Shown piece after piece: positions 33,801 to 41,869 of a DNA stretch of 64,000 nucleotides (positions within the stretch are counted from its first letter, which is position 1; every line of letters starts with the position of its first letter). Under the pieces are notes generated by a model. That model searched no databases, was not told where the DNA came from, and saw only the letters and a list, made by a program, of their open reading frames with translations. Both the position numbers and the translations under genes were made by a program. The stretch is taken from the NCBI RefSeq assembly GCF_003841485.1, contig NZ_REFY01000004.1:1-64000 (forward strand), read 5' to 3'. The stretch comes from Natrarchaeobius halalkaliphilus. GTDB lineage: Archaea; Halobacteriota; Halobacteria; Halobacteriales; Natrialbaceae.

Positions 33801-35351
33801 CGAAAAGAGCGGCCGGTTGAACTCCGTGAGGACCGAAAGCGGGGTGTCGTCGCCCATCGAGCCGACGGGATCTTTACCCTTCTGGGTCATCGGTTCGATC
33901 AGGTTCTCGAGTTCGTCGTGCGTGTAGCCGAAGGCGGCCTGGTGATCGCGGAGCGGAGCGGCCGTCTCCCGCGGTGAACTGTCGTCCGTCGATCGGATGT
34001 CGTCGAGGTGAACCTGGTGGCGGTCGATCCACTCGCCGTAGCGGTCGTCGGTCAGCTCCTCGAACACCTCGTCGTCGGGAATAACTCGTCCTTCGTTGGG
34101 ATCCGCGAGAAACAGCTGGCCGGGCTGGAGACGTCCGCGTTCGTCGATCGTCTCGGGATCGGTCTCGAGTGCGCCCGCTTCGCTGGCCATGATCAGGCGG
34201 TTGTCGGTGGTCACGTCGTACCGGCAGGGTCGCAGGCCGTTGCGGTCGAGAACCGCGCCGACGCGTTCGCCGTCGGTCGCGGCGACCAGTGCGGGGCCGT
34301 CCCAGGGCTCGACGAGCGAGGCGTGAAAGTCGTACCAGTCCGTTCGATCGTCGTCCATCGCGTCGTCGCCGCGCCAGGCTTCGGGAACGAGCATCCGAAG
34401 GGCGTGTTCGAGCTCGCGCCCGTCCTGGATCAGGAGTTCGAGGGCGTTGTCGACGCTTGCGGTGTCGGACTGATCGGGGTCGTTGATCACCGGTTTGATC
34501 GCGTCGAGATCGTCCAGAACGTCGCTCTCGAGGTCGGTCTCGCGGGCGCGCATCCAGTTGATGTTCCCCTGGATGGTGTTGAACTCGCCGTTGTGGATGA
34601 CGTTCCGGTAGGGATGTGCGAGGTGCCAGGCACCGAGCGTGTTCGTCGAGAACCGCTCGTGGACCATCGCGAACGTCGACTCGAGGCGCTCGTCGGTCAG
34701 GTCGGGGTAGTACGATGCGACCTGTTCGCCCTTGAGCAGTCCCTTGTAGACGACGGTCTTCGAATCGAGCGAACAGACGTAGAACCGATCCAGACCGTCG
34801 GCGTCGCCCTCGTCGACCGCGCTTTCGAGGGCGCGGCGTGCGACGTACAGCCGCCGGTCGAACGCCTCGTCCGTCAGGTCGTCCTCCGGGGCGACGAACG
34901 CCTGTCGAACGTCGGGTTCGGACTCGAGAGCCGTCTCACCGAGGTCGTCGTTGATCGTCGGCACGTTCCGCCACTCGAGGACCGAGAGGCCGTAGCGATC
35001 GAAGACGTCCTCGGTGAGCGAAACGAGTTCCTCGCGGGCGTCGCGACGCTGCGGGAAGAAGAACGAGCCCGTGGCGTAGGTGTCGGGGAGATCGGTCTCG
35101 AGAACGTCCGCAAAGAACGTATCGGGCATCTGAAACAGAATCCCGGCTCCGTCGCCGGTGTTTTTCTCCGCGCCGGTGGTTCCCCGGTGCTCGAGATTGA
35201 CGAGAAGATCGAGTCCGTCGGAGACGATGTCGTGGCTCGACTCGCCGTCGAGATCCATGACGACGCCGACTCCGCAGTTCGACCGGGAGTCGGCAGGGTC
35301 CGCGAGCCCCTGTCGCCTCTCGGCGGATAGCGTGCTACGTGGCTGTGGCAT
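30807..35351 (-). CDS. gltB: glutamate synthase large subunit
   Basis: The 1514-aa protein is a full-length glutamate synthase alpha chain. It has an N-terminal Ntn glutaminase domain (SNCGVGVVMDLDGE, the Cys being the probable nucleophile after removal of the lead, and GTTGAEKNTGDGAG), a central domain, an FMN-binding synthase barrel with MSLGSLSPEAHE, GGKSNSGEGGE and ISGHSGGTGASP, the 3Fe-4S Cys cluster in CHKNTCPVGVAT (about residues 1125-1136) and the GXGXG beta-helix C-terminal domain. It makes glutamate from 2-oxoglutarate and glutamine. The small GltD subunit is not adjacent, as is usual for archaea. ATG 35351 fits a leaderless transcript; GTG 35357 is the alternative. Confidence 0.96.
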   Translation of the reverse strand: MPQPRSTLSAERRQGLADPADSRSNCGVGVVMDLDGESSHDIVSDGLDLLVNLEHRGTTGAEKNTGDGAGILFQMPDTFFADVLETDLPDTYATGSFFFPQRRDAREELVSLTEDVFDRYGLSVLEWRNVPTINDDLGETALESEPDVRQAFVAPEDDLTDEAFDRRLYVARRALESAVDEGDADGLDRFYVCSLDSKTVVYKGLLKGEQVASYYPDLTDERLESTFAMVHERFSTNTLGAWHLAHPYRNVIHNGEFNTIQGNINWMRARETDLESDVLDDLDAIKPVINDPDQSDTASVDNALELLIQDGRELEHALRMLVPEAWRGDDAMDDDRTDWYDFHASLVEPWDGPALVAATDGERVGAVLDRNGLRPCRYDVTTDNRLIMASEAGALETDPETIDERGRLQPGQLFLADPNEGRVIPDDEVFEELTDDRYGEWIDRHQVHLDDIRSTDDSSPRETAAPLRDHQAAFGYTHDELENLIEPMTQKGKDPVGSMGDDTPLSVLTEFNRPLFSYFKQLFAQVTNPPLDYIREERVTSMESRLGYQRNLLAESPEHARQLVLDSPILTDAELDSIRECSTNGITAATIDTTYEPDDELGTALEAAIDRVREDVVAAIEEGHDVIVLSDRGVDADRVAIPSLLATGGVHHHLVRNGLRNHVGLVVESADPRTVHHFATLVGYGAGAINPYLAYRTIDDLTAGPDGADTEVAIDAYVGAVEDGLLKVMAKMGISTVESYQGAQIFEAVGLDSDLVSEYFDGTENRTEGIGLSEIEADVRERHESAFGVETDLERHGEFEHRTNGIHHQWNPETVGTLQQAVRSNDYERYGEFAELINDQNQNLQTLRGLLEFDSSRDPVPLEDVEPVEEIVERFSTAAMSLGSLSPEAHENNSIAMNRIGGKSNSGEGGEPPERFGTERECNVKQVASGRFGVTSTYLSSADELQIKMAQGSKPGEGGHLPGEKVNEMIAHVRKSTPGVGLISPPPLHDIYSIEDLKQLIFDLKAANEGADINVKLVSEAGIGTVAAGVAKANADVVHISGHSGGTGASPRTSIKNAGLPWELGLAEANQMLRQTGLRDRIRISADGGMKTGRDVAVAALLGAEEYIFGTASLVTSGCVMARQCHKNTCPVGVATQREDLRKRFPGEPEHVINYMTFIAQELREIMADLGFETIDEMIGHVEVLSQRDDVDHPKARSVDLSAVLADPGGDVRRKVREQDHELEEQLDRTFIEDAADAIENGTPVVLSGDVTNVDRTVGAMLSNRITDRYGEVGLPEDTITVDLEGTAGQSFGAFLASGVSMHVDGSANDYVGKGLSGGKVTIRTPENASYDPAENVAIGNVALYGATDGQLYVNGVAGERFAVRNSGAKAVVEGVGDHGCEYMTGGVVAVLGETGTNFAAGMSGGVAYVSDPDDEFDARANTEMVSIHRDLEEKDERILRRLVENHVAYTDSERGRELLDNWEGALDSFVKVMPEAYHEAITEEGSDDVRNELPETPTTDLETGSTGYATSDD

Positions 35352-35370
35352 ACCCACTCATCTCGGGAAC

Positions 35371-35380
35371 GTACATAAGA
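35371..35380 (-). promoter_or_regulatory. TATA-like box for gltB
   Basis: The minus strand reads TCTTATGTAC about 25 nt before ATG 35351. Farther out, around 35400-35420, lies a second A+T run (GTATTATATATACATAC). The nearer box fits a leaderless start. Confidence 0.45.
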
Positions 35381-35534
35381 GACTACCCCATAATGACTAA
35401 GTGTATTATATATACATACTAGGGTGTATAAGGTATATGGTTTCAGTTGGTTTGTATTGCAGACCGTCGTGAGAACGACGGGTTCGACGGCGGTGCTCTC
35501 GAGTCGTTTTTCGACGAACAGGTGAAAAGACACC

Positions 35535-35720
35535 GGGTTGACATCCTCCCCGCGCTAGAGCACGGAGATTTCTCCTTGAACTCCCGTAACGACCCACCCT
35601 CGCTCGGTTTCGGGCAGACCCAGCGAGGGGGAATGTGTGTCAGAGTCACATAGTGTTCACCACCGGAGTGAACACCAGTATTCCGTTCTCGAGGCACTGG
35701 TAAGCCATCTTGGGTTAAAG
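35535..35720 (-). mobile_element. decayed right end of an IS200/IS605-type (TnpB) element
   Basis: TTGACATCCTCCCCGCGCT at 35538-35556, followed by an imperfect stem and TTTCTCCTTGA, is the haloarchaeal TnpB-type end read from outside inwards, so the element would have been on the minus strand. To its right are two clean hairpins, CCCTCGCT/AGCGAGGG (35597-35629) and GTGTTCAC/GTGAACAC (35653-35675), where the element's guide-RNA scaffold would lie. No tnpB frame of useful length remains. The left boundary of the remnant is not defined. The rest of the 35358-35797 gap holds the gltB promoter and nothing else recognised. Confidence 0.5.
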
Positions 35721-35797
35721 GATTAGGTTCGTCGCACGGTCACAGCGACGACGGTCGAGCGACTCGAAAACGACAGCCTCACGCAGGCTCTTGCCTG

Positions 35798-37279
35798 TCA
35801 GTACGACTTCGCGAAGTAGGCGATTTCGTCGGCGGGCTCGCCACAGACGCCGCAGTCGTCGTGATCCGGCTCCGGAACCGCTCCCGCACTCGAGCCACCC
35901 TCGTCGTCGAGGGGCTGCATGACGATTTCGGCCGCGATTTTCTCCTTGATGGCCTCTTCGCAGGCGGGATCGCCACACCAGGACGTCTTCACGTAGCCGC
36001 CGTGTTTGCCGATCGTTCCGAGGATCTCCTCCGGAGTGTAGGCCTCCCGGACGTTCTCCGTCAGGTTCTCCTCGGCGGCGTCGTACAGCTTCTCGAAGAC
36101 CGTCTCGAGGTGGTCGTCGACCGCGGCCGCGATGTCTTCCCGGTCAGCGACGGCGTTTTCGTTGTCGGGGCGGTGAACGAGGGTGACTTGCTCGTCTTCG
36201 ACCTCGTGCGGGCCGATCTCGAGTCGGAGCGGCACGCCGTTGAGTTCGTGTTCGTTGAACTTGAAGCCGGGATTTCGCTCGTCGCGGTCGTCGAGGTCGA
36301 CGCGGACGCCCGCCTCCTCGAGTTCGGCCGTCAGTGCGTTGGCGTACTCGAGGACGTCGTCTCTGGTCTCTTCTTGCCAGATCGGGACGACGACGACCTG
36401 GGTGGGGGCGATCGTCGGCGGGAGTACGAGTCCCTGATCGTCGGAGTGGGTCATGATGAGTGCACCCAGTGCGCGCCAGGAGAGTCCCCACGACGTCGTG
36501 TGTGCCGTCTGTTCGGCCTCGTCCTCGTCGGCGAAGGTGATGTCGAACGCCTCAGCGAAGCTCTGGCCCAGGTTGTGACTCGTCGCACCCTGGACCGACT
36601 TTCCGTCGGGCATCAGCGCCTCGACCGTCGTCGTGGTGTCGGCCCCGGGGAACTTGTCGTGGTCCGGCTTTTTGCCCCGCAACACCGGAACGGCGAGGAC
36701 CTCCTCGTAGACGCGCTCGTACTGGTCGAGTCGGGTCCAGACCTCCTCCCAGGCCCCCTCGTCGGTCGCGTGGGCCGTGTGCCCCTCCTGCCACATGAAC
36801 TCCTTCGTCCGGAAGAACGGCTTCGTCTCGGTGGCTTCCCACCGGACGACCGAACACCACTGGTTCAGCCGCAGCGGCAGGTCGCGGTGGCTGCGCGTCC
36901 ACTCGGCCATAAAGGGCGCGATGATCGACTCGCTGGTCGGACGCACCGCCAGCCGTTCTTCGAGTTCGTCGTGACCGCCCTGGGTGACCCACGCCACCTC
37001 GGGATCGAACCCCTCGACGATGTCCTTTTCGCGCTCGAGGTAGCTCTCGGGGATGAACATCGGGAAGTAGACGTTGTCGACGCCGGTCGCTTTGAACCAG
37101 TCGTCGAGCGCGTCCTGAATTCGCTCCCAGAGGGCGTAGCCGCGGGGTTTGGTGACGATGAAGCCGCCCATCGGCGCGTAGTCCGCCAGACCCGCCTTCT
37201 GGACGACTTCGGCGTACCACTCGCCCGGTTTGTGCGATTTCGACTCGGTGATCCCGAGTTCTTGACTCTCGTCGCTCAT
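35798..37279 (-). CDS. proS: prolyl-tRNA synthetase (archaeal/eukaryal type)
   Basis: The 493-aa class II synthetase charges tRNA-Pro. It shows motif 1 region DYAPMGGFIVTKPRGYALWE, the VYFPMFIPESYL stretch, the VRPTSESIIAPF motif, motif 2 FFRTKEFMWQEGHTAHA and the anticodon-binding domain with VVVVPIW. The C-terminal zinc-type extension has Cys in TSWCGDPACEE and DDCGVCGEPADE and ends in the conserved aromatic tail YFAKSY, a hallmark of the archaeal/eukaryal form without an editing insert. ATG 37279 gives the family N-terminus; the longer frame to 37399 is not conserved. Monocistronic, with the TnpB-type remnant lying downstream between it and gltB. Confidence 0.96.
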   Translation of the reverse strand: MSDESQELGITESKSHKPGEWYAEVVQKAGLADYAPMGGFIVTKPRGYALWERIQDALDDWFKATGVDNVYFPMFIPESYLEREKDIVEGFDPEVAWVTQGGHDELEERLAVRPTSESIIAPFMAEWTRSHRDLPLRLNQWCSVVRWEATETKPFFRTKEFMWQEGHTAHATDEGAWEEVWTRLDQYERVYEEVLAVPVLRGKKPDHDKFPGADTTTTVEALMPDGKSVQGATSHNLGQSFAEAFDITFADEDEAEQTAHTTSWGLSWRALGALIMTHSDDQGLVLPPTIAPTQVVVVPIWQEETRDDVLEYANALTAELEEAGVRVDLDDRDERNPGFKFNEHELNGVPLRLEIGPHEVEDEQVTLVHRPDNENAVADREDIAAAVDDHLETVFEKLYDAAEENLTENVREAYTPEEILGTIGKHGGYVKTSWCGDPACEEAIKEKIAAEIVMQPLDDEGGSSAGAVPEPDHDDCGVCGEPADEIAYFAKSY

Positions 37280-37465
37280 TAGTTCGACACTCTGCCAGCG
37301 CAGGCTTAAACCATGCGAAGGACGGCTCCCCCGGATTCGCCGTCGACCCCGCGACGTGTTTCGCTCTTCCATTACTTCGATAACGGAAGTATTGGTCAAA
37401 AAGGCCCGAAAGTACCGTTAATTGGATTTTGATCGATTATCCGCCAGACGCCAAGGATCGCCGGA

Positions 37466-37975
37466 TCAGAACTCCTCCGACAGCGGGACGTCCCACTCGA
37501 GGTCGTGGCCGACGAACTCGGCCTCGTCGAGCGGCCGTCCGCCCTCGAACGCGAACTCGCCGCGAACCGTCCGGCCCTCGAGTACCCCCGGAAGCCAGAG
37601 CCGATCGTCCTCCCACATCCGATCGTAGGGGACTTCCTCGATCGCGACCCACTCCGGGCGGGCTTCCGGAGACTCCCGCGGCTGGCCCTCGAACGTCTCG
37701 GTCACGTAGACGTGACAGAACGTGTGCGTCTCGCCGTCGAGGACGAACGTGAGTTCGGCCGCCCTCTCGAGGTCGTCGGGGTCGACCGCGAGATCCACCT
37801 CCTCCCGGGTTTCCCGGACGGCACACTCGCGGGGCGTCTCGTCGGCCTCGAGTTTTCCGCCGGGACCGTTGTACCAGCCCTGGCCCAGCCCCCGCCGTTT
37901 CTCGATCAGGAGAACCTCCTTCGCGTCGCCCTCGACGTCGCCTCGAAGGGGAAAACACAGCGTCGCCTCGATCAT
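37466..37975 (-). CDS. NUDIX hydrolase, 8-oxo-dGTP diphosphatase-like
   Basis: The 169-aa protein begins IEATLCFPLRGDVEGD and carries a complete NUDIX box: GGKLEADETPRECAVRETR followed by EEVDL (about residues 40-63), with all the metal-binding Glu residues. The start and the pattern RRGLGQGWYNGPGG resemble MTH1/MutT-type enzymes that remove oxidised dNTPs; the wide NUDIX substrate range keeps this tentative. ATG 37975 is preferred over the long upstream extension, which has an unhalophilic basic composition. It lies 117 bp after the helicase-nuclease operon on the same strand, so a shared repair context is possible. Confidence 0.85.
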   Translation of the reverse strand: MIEATLCFPLRGDVEGDAKEVLLIEKRRGLGQGWYNGPGGKLEADETPRECAVRETREEVDLAVDPDDLERAAELTFVLDGETHTFCHVYVTETFEGQPRESPEARPEWVAIEEVPYDRMWEDDRLWLPGVLEGRTVRGEFAFEGGRPLDEAEFVGHDLEWDVPLSEEF

Positions 37976-38092
37976 GGTCGTCGATTCGCCCGGAGCAACG
38001 TATGGATACTGATCGCGGCACGTCCTCCCCCGCACCCGCTCGTCCCACTTCGCCCGCACCTCCGCCCGCTGTTCGCTCGATTCGGGTCCCGC

Positions 38093-41000
38093 TCACGTCG
38101 GCCCACAGCCGAGCGAGCGATGCGAGCAGGACCGGCAGTGACCGCCCGGCGTCGTCTCCGCGTAGGCGGGATCGTCGACCGCCTCGATCGTCTCGCGGAC
38201 CGCGGTCCACGGCGGGAGTTCGTCGGGTTCGAAGAGGTCGACGCGCGGCCCATCGAGATCCCCGACGTAGACGTAGCCAGCGGTGGCGATCGACTCCTCG
38301 AAGCGGCGGCCGCAGGCTCGAGCGTAGAGCGCGAGCTGGACGGCCTCGTCGGGATCGATCCGTTCGGCTGTCGCCTTGTAATCGAGGACGGCGAGCGATC
38401 CCTCGCCGGGACCGTCGTCCGGGAGCCGGCGAACGGAGTCGACGTAGCCGACGACGTCGCCGGAGACGCCGTCGACCTCCTCGAGCGAGAACGGCAGTTC
38501 CGCGGCGAGCAGGTCCCAGTCCGCGACCGGCCGGTCGATCGACGGAGCCCCGGCCTCGAAGTAGCGATCGACACAGGCGAGGACCGCCTCGCGATAGCCC
38601 TCGAGATCCCGGGCGGTGAGCTGTCGGACCGCCGCCTCGCGCCACTCGTCCCGGCCGCTGTACTCCCGGTAGAACGCCTCCTCGGCCACGTCGTGAAAGA
38701 CGGTTCCGACGACGCGCGGGCTCGGATCGTCCGAGAGCGTCTCGGCTCCCCTCGAGTCGCCCCCGACCACGACCGGATCGTCGACCGCCCGGACGACGTG
38801 GTCCAGGTAGTGTTTCCGTGGACAGGTGCCGTGGGTCTCCATCGCGGTGTAGCTGTGGCGCATCGCGACCGGGGTTTCGGCTCCCCCTGCGAGCGCCTCC
38901 ACGGGGAACCGGACCGTCTCGTTCGTGAGCGCCGAGGCCTGCCGACCGCTCGGCACCGGCCCCCGTGGCTCGTCGTCTCGGTCCCGTTGCCCGACGGCGG
39001 CCGAATCGACCGCGTCGGTCACGTCCGCCGCATCGGCCGCCGGCAACAGCGTTCCGTCCCTGAGCATCCGCCCCAGTCGGTGGACCGTCTCGATCGCCTC
39101 CCGCGTCTCGAGCGGCTCGATCGACCGATCGTCGATGCCGGCGTAGTACGTGATCGTTCCCGGCCTCGAGTCGGCCGACCGGGCGATCTCGTCGGTTCGG
39201 TCGACGACCGTCTCGGGGTAGGTCTCTCGAACGCGCTCGAAACTCTCGGTCAGCGACGACCAGAGATCCATGCGCTCGCCGGTTACCGACCACTCGATCT
39301 CCGGTGCCAGACAGGCCGTCGCGGTTTCGGCCCCGAGTTCGCCGTCCTCCCCGTCGTAGTCGTACGCCGAACCGAAGACGAACAGGTGATTTTCGGCCCG
39401 CGTGAGCGCGACGTGGAGGACGCGCCACTCCTCACCGACCGTTTCGGCGGCCGGATCCGAACGCAGCGGCGAGTCGACCTCGTCGTCGAGCGTCGCGGCC
39501 AGCAGTTGATACCGTGCGCGCTGTGCGTAATCCGTCTCGACGCACCACTCCTCGTCGGTGAGATACGGAACGAGGACCGTATCGAACTCGAGGCCCTTGG
39601 CCTGGTGGACCGTCATCACGTCCACGCAGTCGTCGGAGCCGCTGGCGCGGGTTCGCTCGCGCTCGCCTCCCCGAAGCGTCCGCTCGAGGGCGTCGACGAA
39701 CTCCGGCGACAGCGCCCGAAGCGTCGCATCGGTGTCGTACGCCTCGACGAACCGCTCGAGGCGGTCGATCTCCCCCCGTTCTTCGGTCGTGAGGAACCAC
39801 TCGACCCGCGTCAGCGCTCGAAACCGGCGGACGAACCCCGTGAGCGGGTAGACGTCGCGCATTCCCGCGAGCGCCTCGAGGTGCGTGCGCGCTCGCTCGA
39901 GACGGGCCGGGCGCTCGAGGGCGTCGCGTTCGACCTCGAAGACCGCATCGTACAGCGCCCCCTCTCGACGCTGGAGGACCGCGAGGTCGTCGTTCGAGAG
40001 CCGGTAGCGATAGAGGAGGACTCGTCTGAGATGGACGTCCGCGCTCGGATCGACGAGAACCCGGAGATACGAGAGGACCGTCCGGACGCCCGGCGAGATC
40101 TCGCCTCGAGGCGAGCCCGAAATCTCACAGGGGATCTGCACCTCGCGAAGTTCGGACGCGATCGCTCGGGCCTGGCGGTTGGTCCGGACGATGACCGCAA
40201 CGTCGCCGAGCGTTCGACGAGGAACGTTCTCGCACTCGCCGTTGAGCAGCCGCGATATCGCTGTCGAGACCTGCTCGGCGCTCGAGCGCTCGATCTCGTC
40301 GCTCTCGACTTTGATGACGCGATCCGGTGGCGTCGCATCCGACTCGTCACCCGTCTCCGGTTCGTCGTCGGCCGCCTTCGATTCTCCGTCGGCCGCGCCG
40401 GATCGTCGGTCGACCTCCCGGAGCGTCTTCGAGGTCTGGGGTCCGTAGTCGCAGTGGTTGGTCAGGTCCAGGATCTCCTGGCGCGACCGGAAATTGAGCT
40501 CGAGTTCGATCGACTCGTGATCGTCGTAGACCGCGCCGAGGCGGTCGAGCCCCTCGCGGTCGGTTCCCCGCCAGCCGTAGATCGCCTGGTCTTTGTCCCC
40601 GATCGCGAGCAGGTCGGGTCGATCGGAGCCGCTCGTGAGCGCCGTAATCAGCGCGAACTGGGTTTCGTCCGTGTCCTGGAACTCGTCGCAATACACCCGC
40701 TCCCAGCGTCCGGCGATCTCGTCTGCGACCGTCTCGGGGGGCGGCGACTCCGCGTCGGTCCCGGACCGAGACGACGGGCCCGTCTCGCCGTCGACCAGCC
40801 CGGTCGCGGTCCTGACCAGCTCGTCGAAATCGAGCGCGCGCTCGGCCTCGAGGTATTCGTGATAGTCGGCGTAGACGTCGGCGTAGTGGCGAGCCAGCCG
40901 GAGGAACTCCACGTAGTGTTTCAGCCGACCGAACGGGCTCTGTTCGATCCGATCGGTCGCCGTCCGCCAGATCTCGTTTCCGAACAGCGCACGCGGCAGC

Positions 41001-41869
41001 TGTTTCGTCGTCGGTTCCGCGAGCGAAAGCGTCTCGATCGTGTTCGTCACGCACCGCTGGAGGATCCGAAGGTAGCGATCGACGTCACGGACGACGGCGT
41101 CGTCGCGAAACGCCGCCGGCGCCTCGACGATCTTCTCGCGACAGTACGAGAGGAGCTTGCCGTAGCCGACCAGCGACTCTCCGGCGTCCCGGAGATGCGT
41201 CTCGTCGGTGAAGTAACGGAGGGCCTCGTTGTCGAACGACAGCTCCTCGTCGGCCCGTCGCTCGAGCCAGAGGACGAACTCGGAGAGCAACTCGAGGGTC
41301 CGAACGTCCGGGAGCTCCGTTCTGAGCGTCTCCGGCGTGATGTCCTCCTGGCTCATCGCCCGGATGAAACGATCGACCGAGTCGACGACGTCGGCCGGCG
41401 ATCCGTCGCCGGTCGCCCGCGGTGCCGCAAAGTCGTACTCGTTTTCAGCGAGCAGCCGGCCGACGATCCGGCGGCGCGTTCGCTCGGTCACGACCTCGAA
41501 CTCCGGCGAGTAGCCGAGGAAGTAGGCGTACTCCCTGACCAGTCGATAACAAAAGGAGTGGTAGGTGTAGACGTCGATCGCCGCCGCGGTTTCGGGATCC
41601 AGGCGTTCGGACACCGCATCGCGGATGTTGCCCGCCGCCTCGTTGGCGAACGTCAGGACGAGCACGTCCTCGGGATCGACGTCCCCGCTCTCGATCTCGC
41701 GCTCGAGTCGCAACAACATCGTCGTGGTTTTTCCGGTTCCGGCACCCGCATCGACGGACGTACAGGCCGACGTGCTCTCGATGACGGCTCGCTGATTTCC
41801 CCTGGGCTCGAGGCGATCGGACCCCGCGTCGTCGGACCGCTCCGGTTCGCGTTCTCCCGTCTCAGCCAT
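38093..41869 (-). CDS. AddA-like UvrD/RecB helicase fused to an Fe-S PD-(D/E)XK nuclease
   Basis: The 1258-aa protein is an SF1A helicase with a C-terminal nuclease. Walker A is AGAGTGKTTT (41-50), Walker B DEFQDTDETQ (about 396), motif III GDKDQAIYGWRG, and motif V/VI VMTVHQAKGLEFD (about 755) with HVALTRAENHLFVF. From about residue 1000 comes a RecB/Cas4-like nuclease: Cys in HGTCPRKHY, His in GTVFHDVAEEAF, Asp in VGYVDS, Asp-Lys in LDYKAT and the QLALYARACG helix, closing with CRSCSHRSLGC. The Cys pattern C...CxxC(x5)C is the Fe-S cage of AddB and Cas4 nucleases. It would unwind and degrade DNA ends. Last gene of a three-gene operon; its start overlaps the middle gene by 8 nt. Confidence 0.9.
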   Translation of the reverse strand: MAETGEREPERSDDAGSDRLEPRGNQRAVIESTSACTSVDAGAGTGKTTTMLLRLEREIESGDVDPEDVLVLTFANEAAGNIRDAVSERLDPETAAAIDVYTYHSFCYRLVREYAYFLGYSPEFEVVTERTRRRIVGRLLAENEYDFAAPRATGDGSPADVVDSVDRFIRAMSQEDITPETLRTELPDVRTLELLSEFVLWLERRADEELSFDNEALRYFTDETHLRDAGESLVGYGKLLSYCREKIVEAPAAFRDDAVVRDVDRYLRILQRCVTNTIETLSLAEPTTKQLPRALFGNEIWRTATDRIEQSPFGRLKHYVEFLRLARHYADVYADYHEYLEAERALDFDELVRTATGLVDGETGPSSRSGTDAESPPPETVADEIAGRWERVYCDEFQDTDETQFALITALTSGSDRPDLLAIGDKDQAIYGWRGTDREGLDRLGAVYDDHESIELELNFRSRQEILDLTNHCDYGPQTSKTLREVDRRSGAADGESKAADDEPETGDESDATPPDRVIKVESDEIERSSAEQVSTAISRLLNGECENVPRRTLGDVAVIVRTNRQARAIASELREVQIPCEISGSPRGEISPGVRTVLSYLRVLVDPSADVHLRRVLLYRYRLSNDDLAVLQRREGALYDAVFEVERDALERPARLERARTHLEALAGMRDVYPLTGFVRRFRALTRVEWFLTTEERGEIDRLERFVEAYDTDATLRALSPEFVDALERTLRGGERERTRASGSDDCVDVMTVHQAKGLEFDTVLVPYLTDEEWCVETDYAQRARYQLLAATLDDEVDSPLRSDPAAETVGEEWRVLHVALTRAENHLFVFGSAYDYDGEDGELGAETATACLAPEIEWSVTGERMDLWSSLTESFERVRETYPETVVDRTDEIARSADSRPGTITYYAGIDDRSIEPLETREAIETVHRLGRMLRDGTLLPAADAADVTDAVDSAAVGQRDRDDEPRGPVPSGRQASALTNETVRFPVEALAGGAETPVAMRHSYTAMETHGTCPRKHYLDHVVRAVDDPVVVGGDSRGAETLSDDPSPRVVGTVFHDVAEEAFYREYSGRDEWREAAVRQLTARDLEGYREAVLACVDRYFEAGAPSIDRPVADWDLLAAELPFSLEEVDGVSGDVVGYVDSVRRLPDDGPGEGSLAVLDYKATAERIDPDEAVQLALYARACGRRFEESIATAGYVYVGDLDGPRVDLFEPDELPPWTAVRETIEAVDDPAYAETTPGGHCRSCSHRSLGCGPT

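Noticed and set aside
31215-33977. A 920-aa plus-strand frame inside gltB
   Set aside because: Antisense shadow; gltB on the minus strand has all domain motifs in order.
37437-39428. A 663-aa Arg/Gly-rich minus-strand frame
   Set aside because: Out-of-frame shadow of the helicase and NUDIX genes, with basic low-complexity composition foreign to halophiles.
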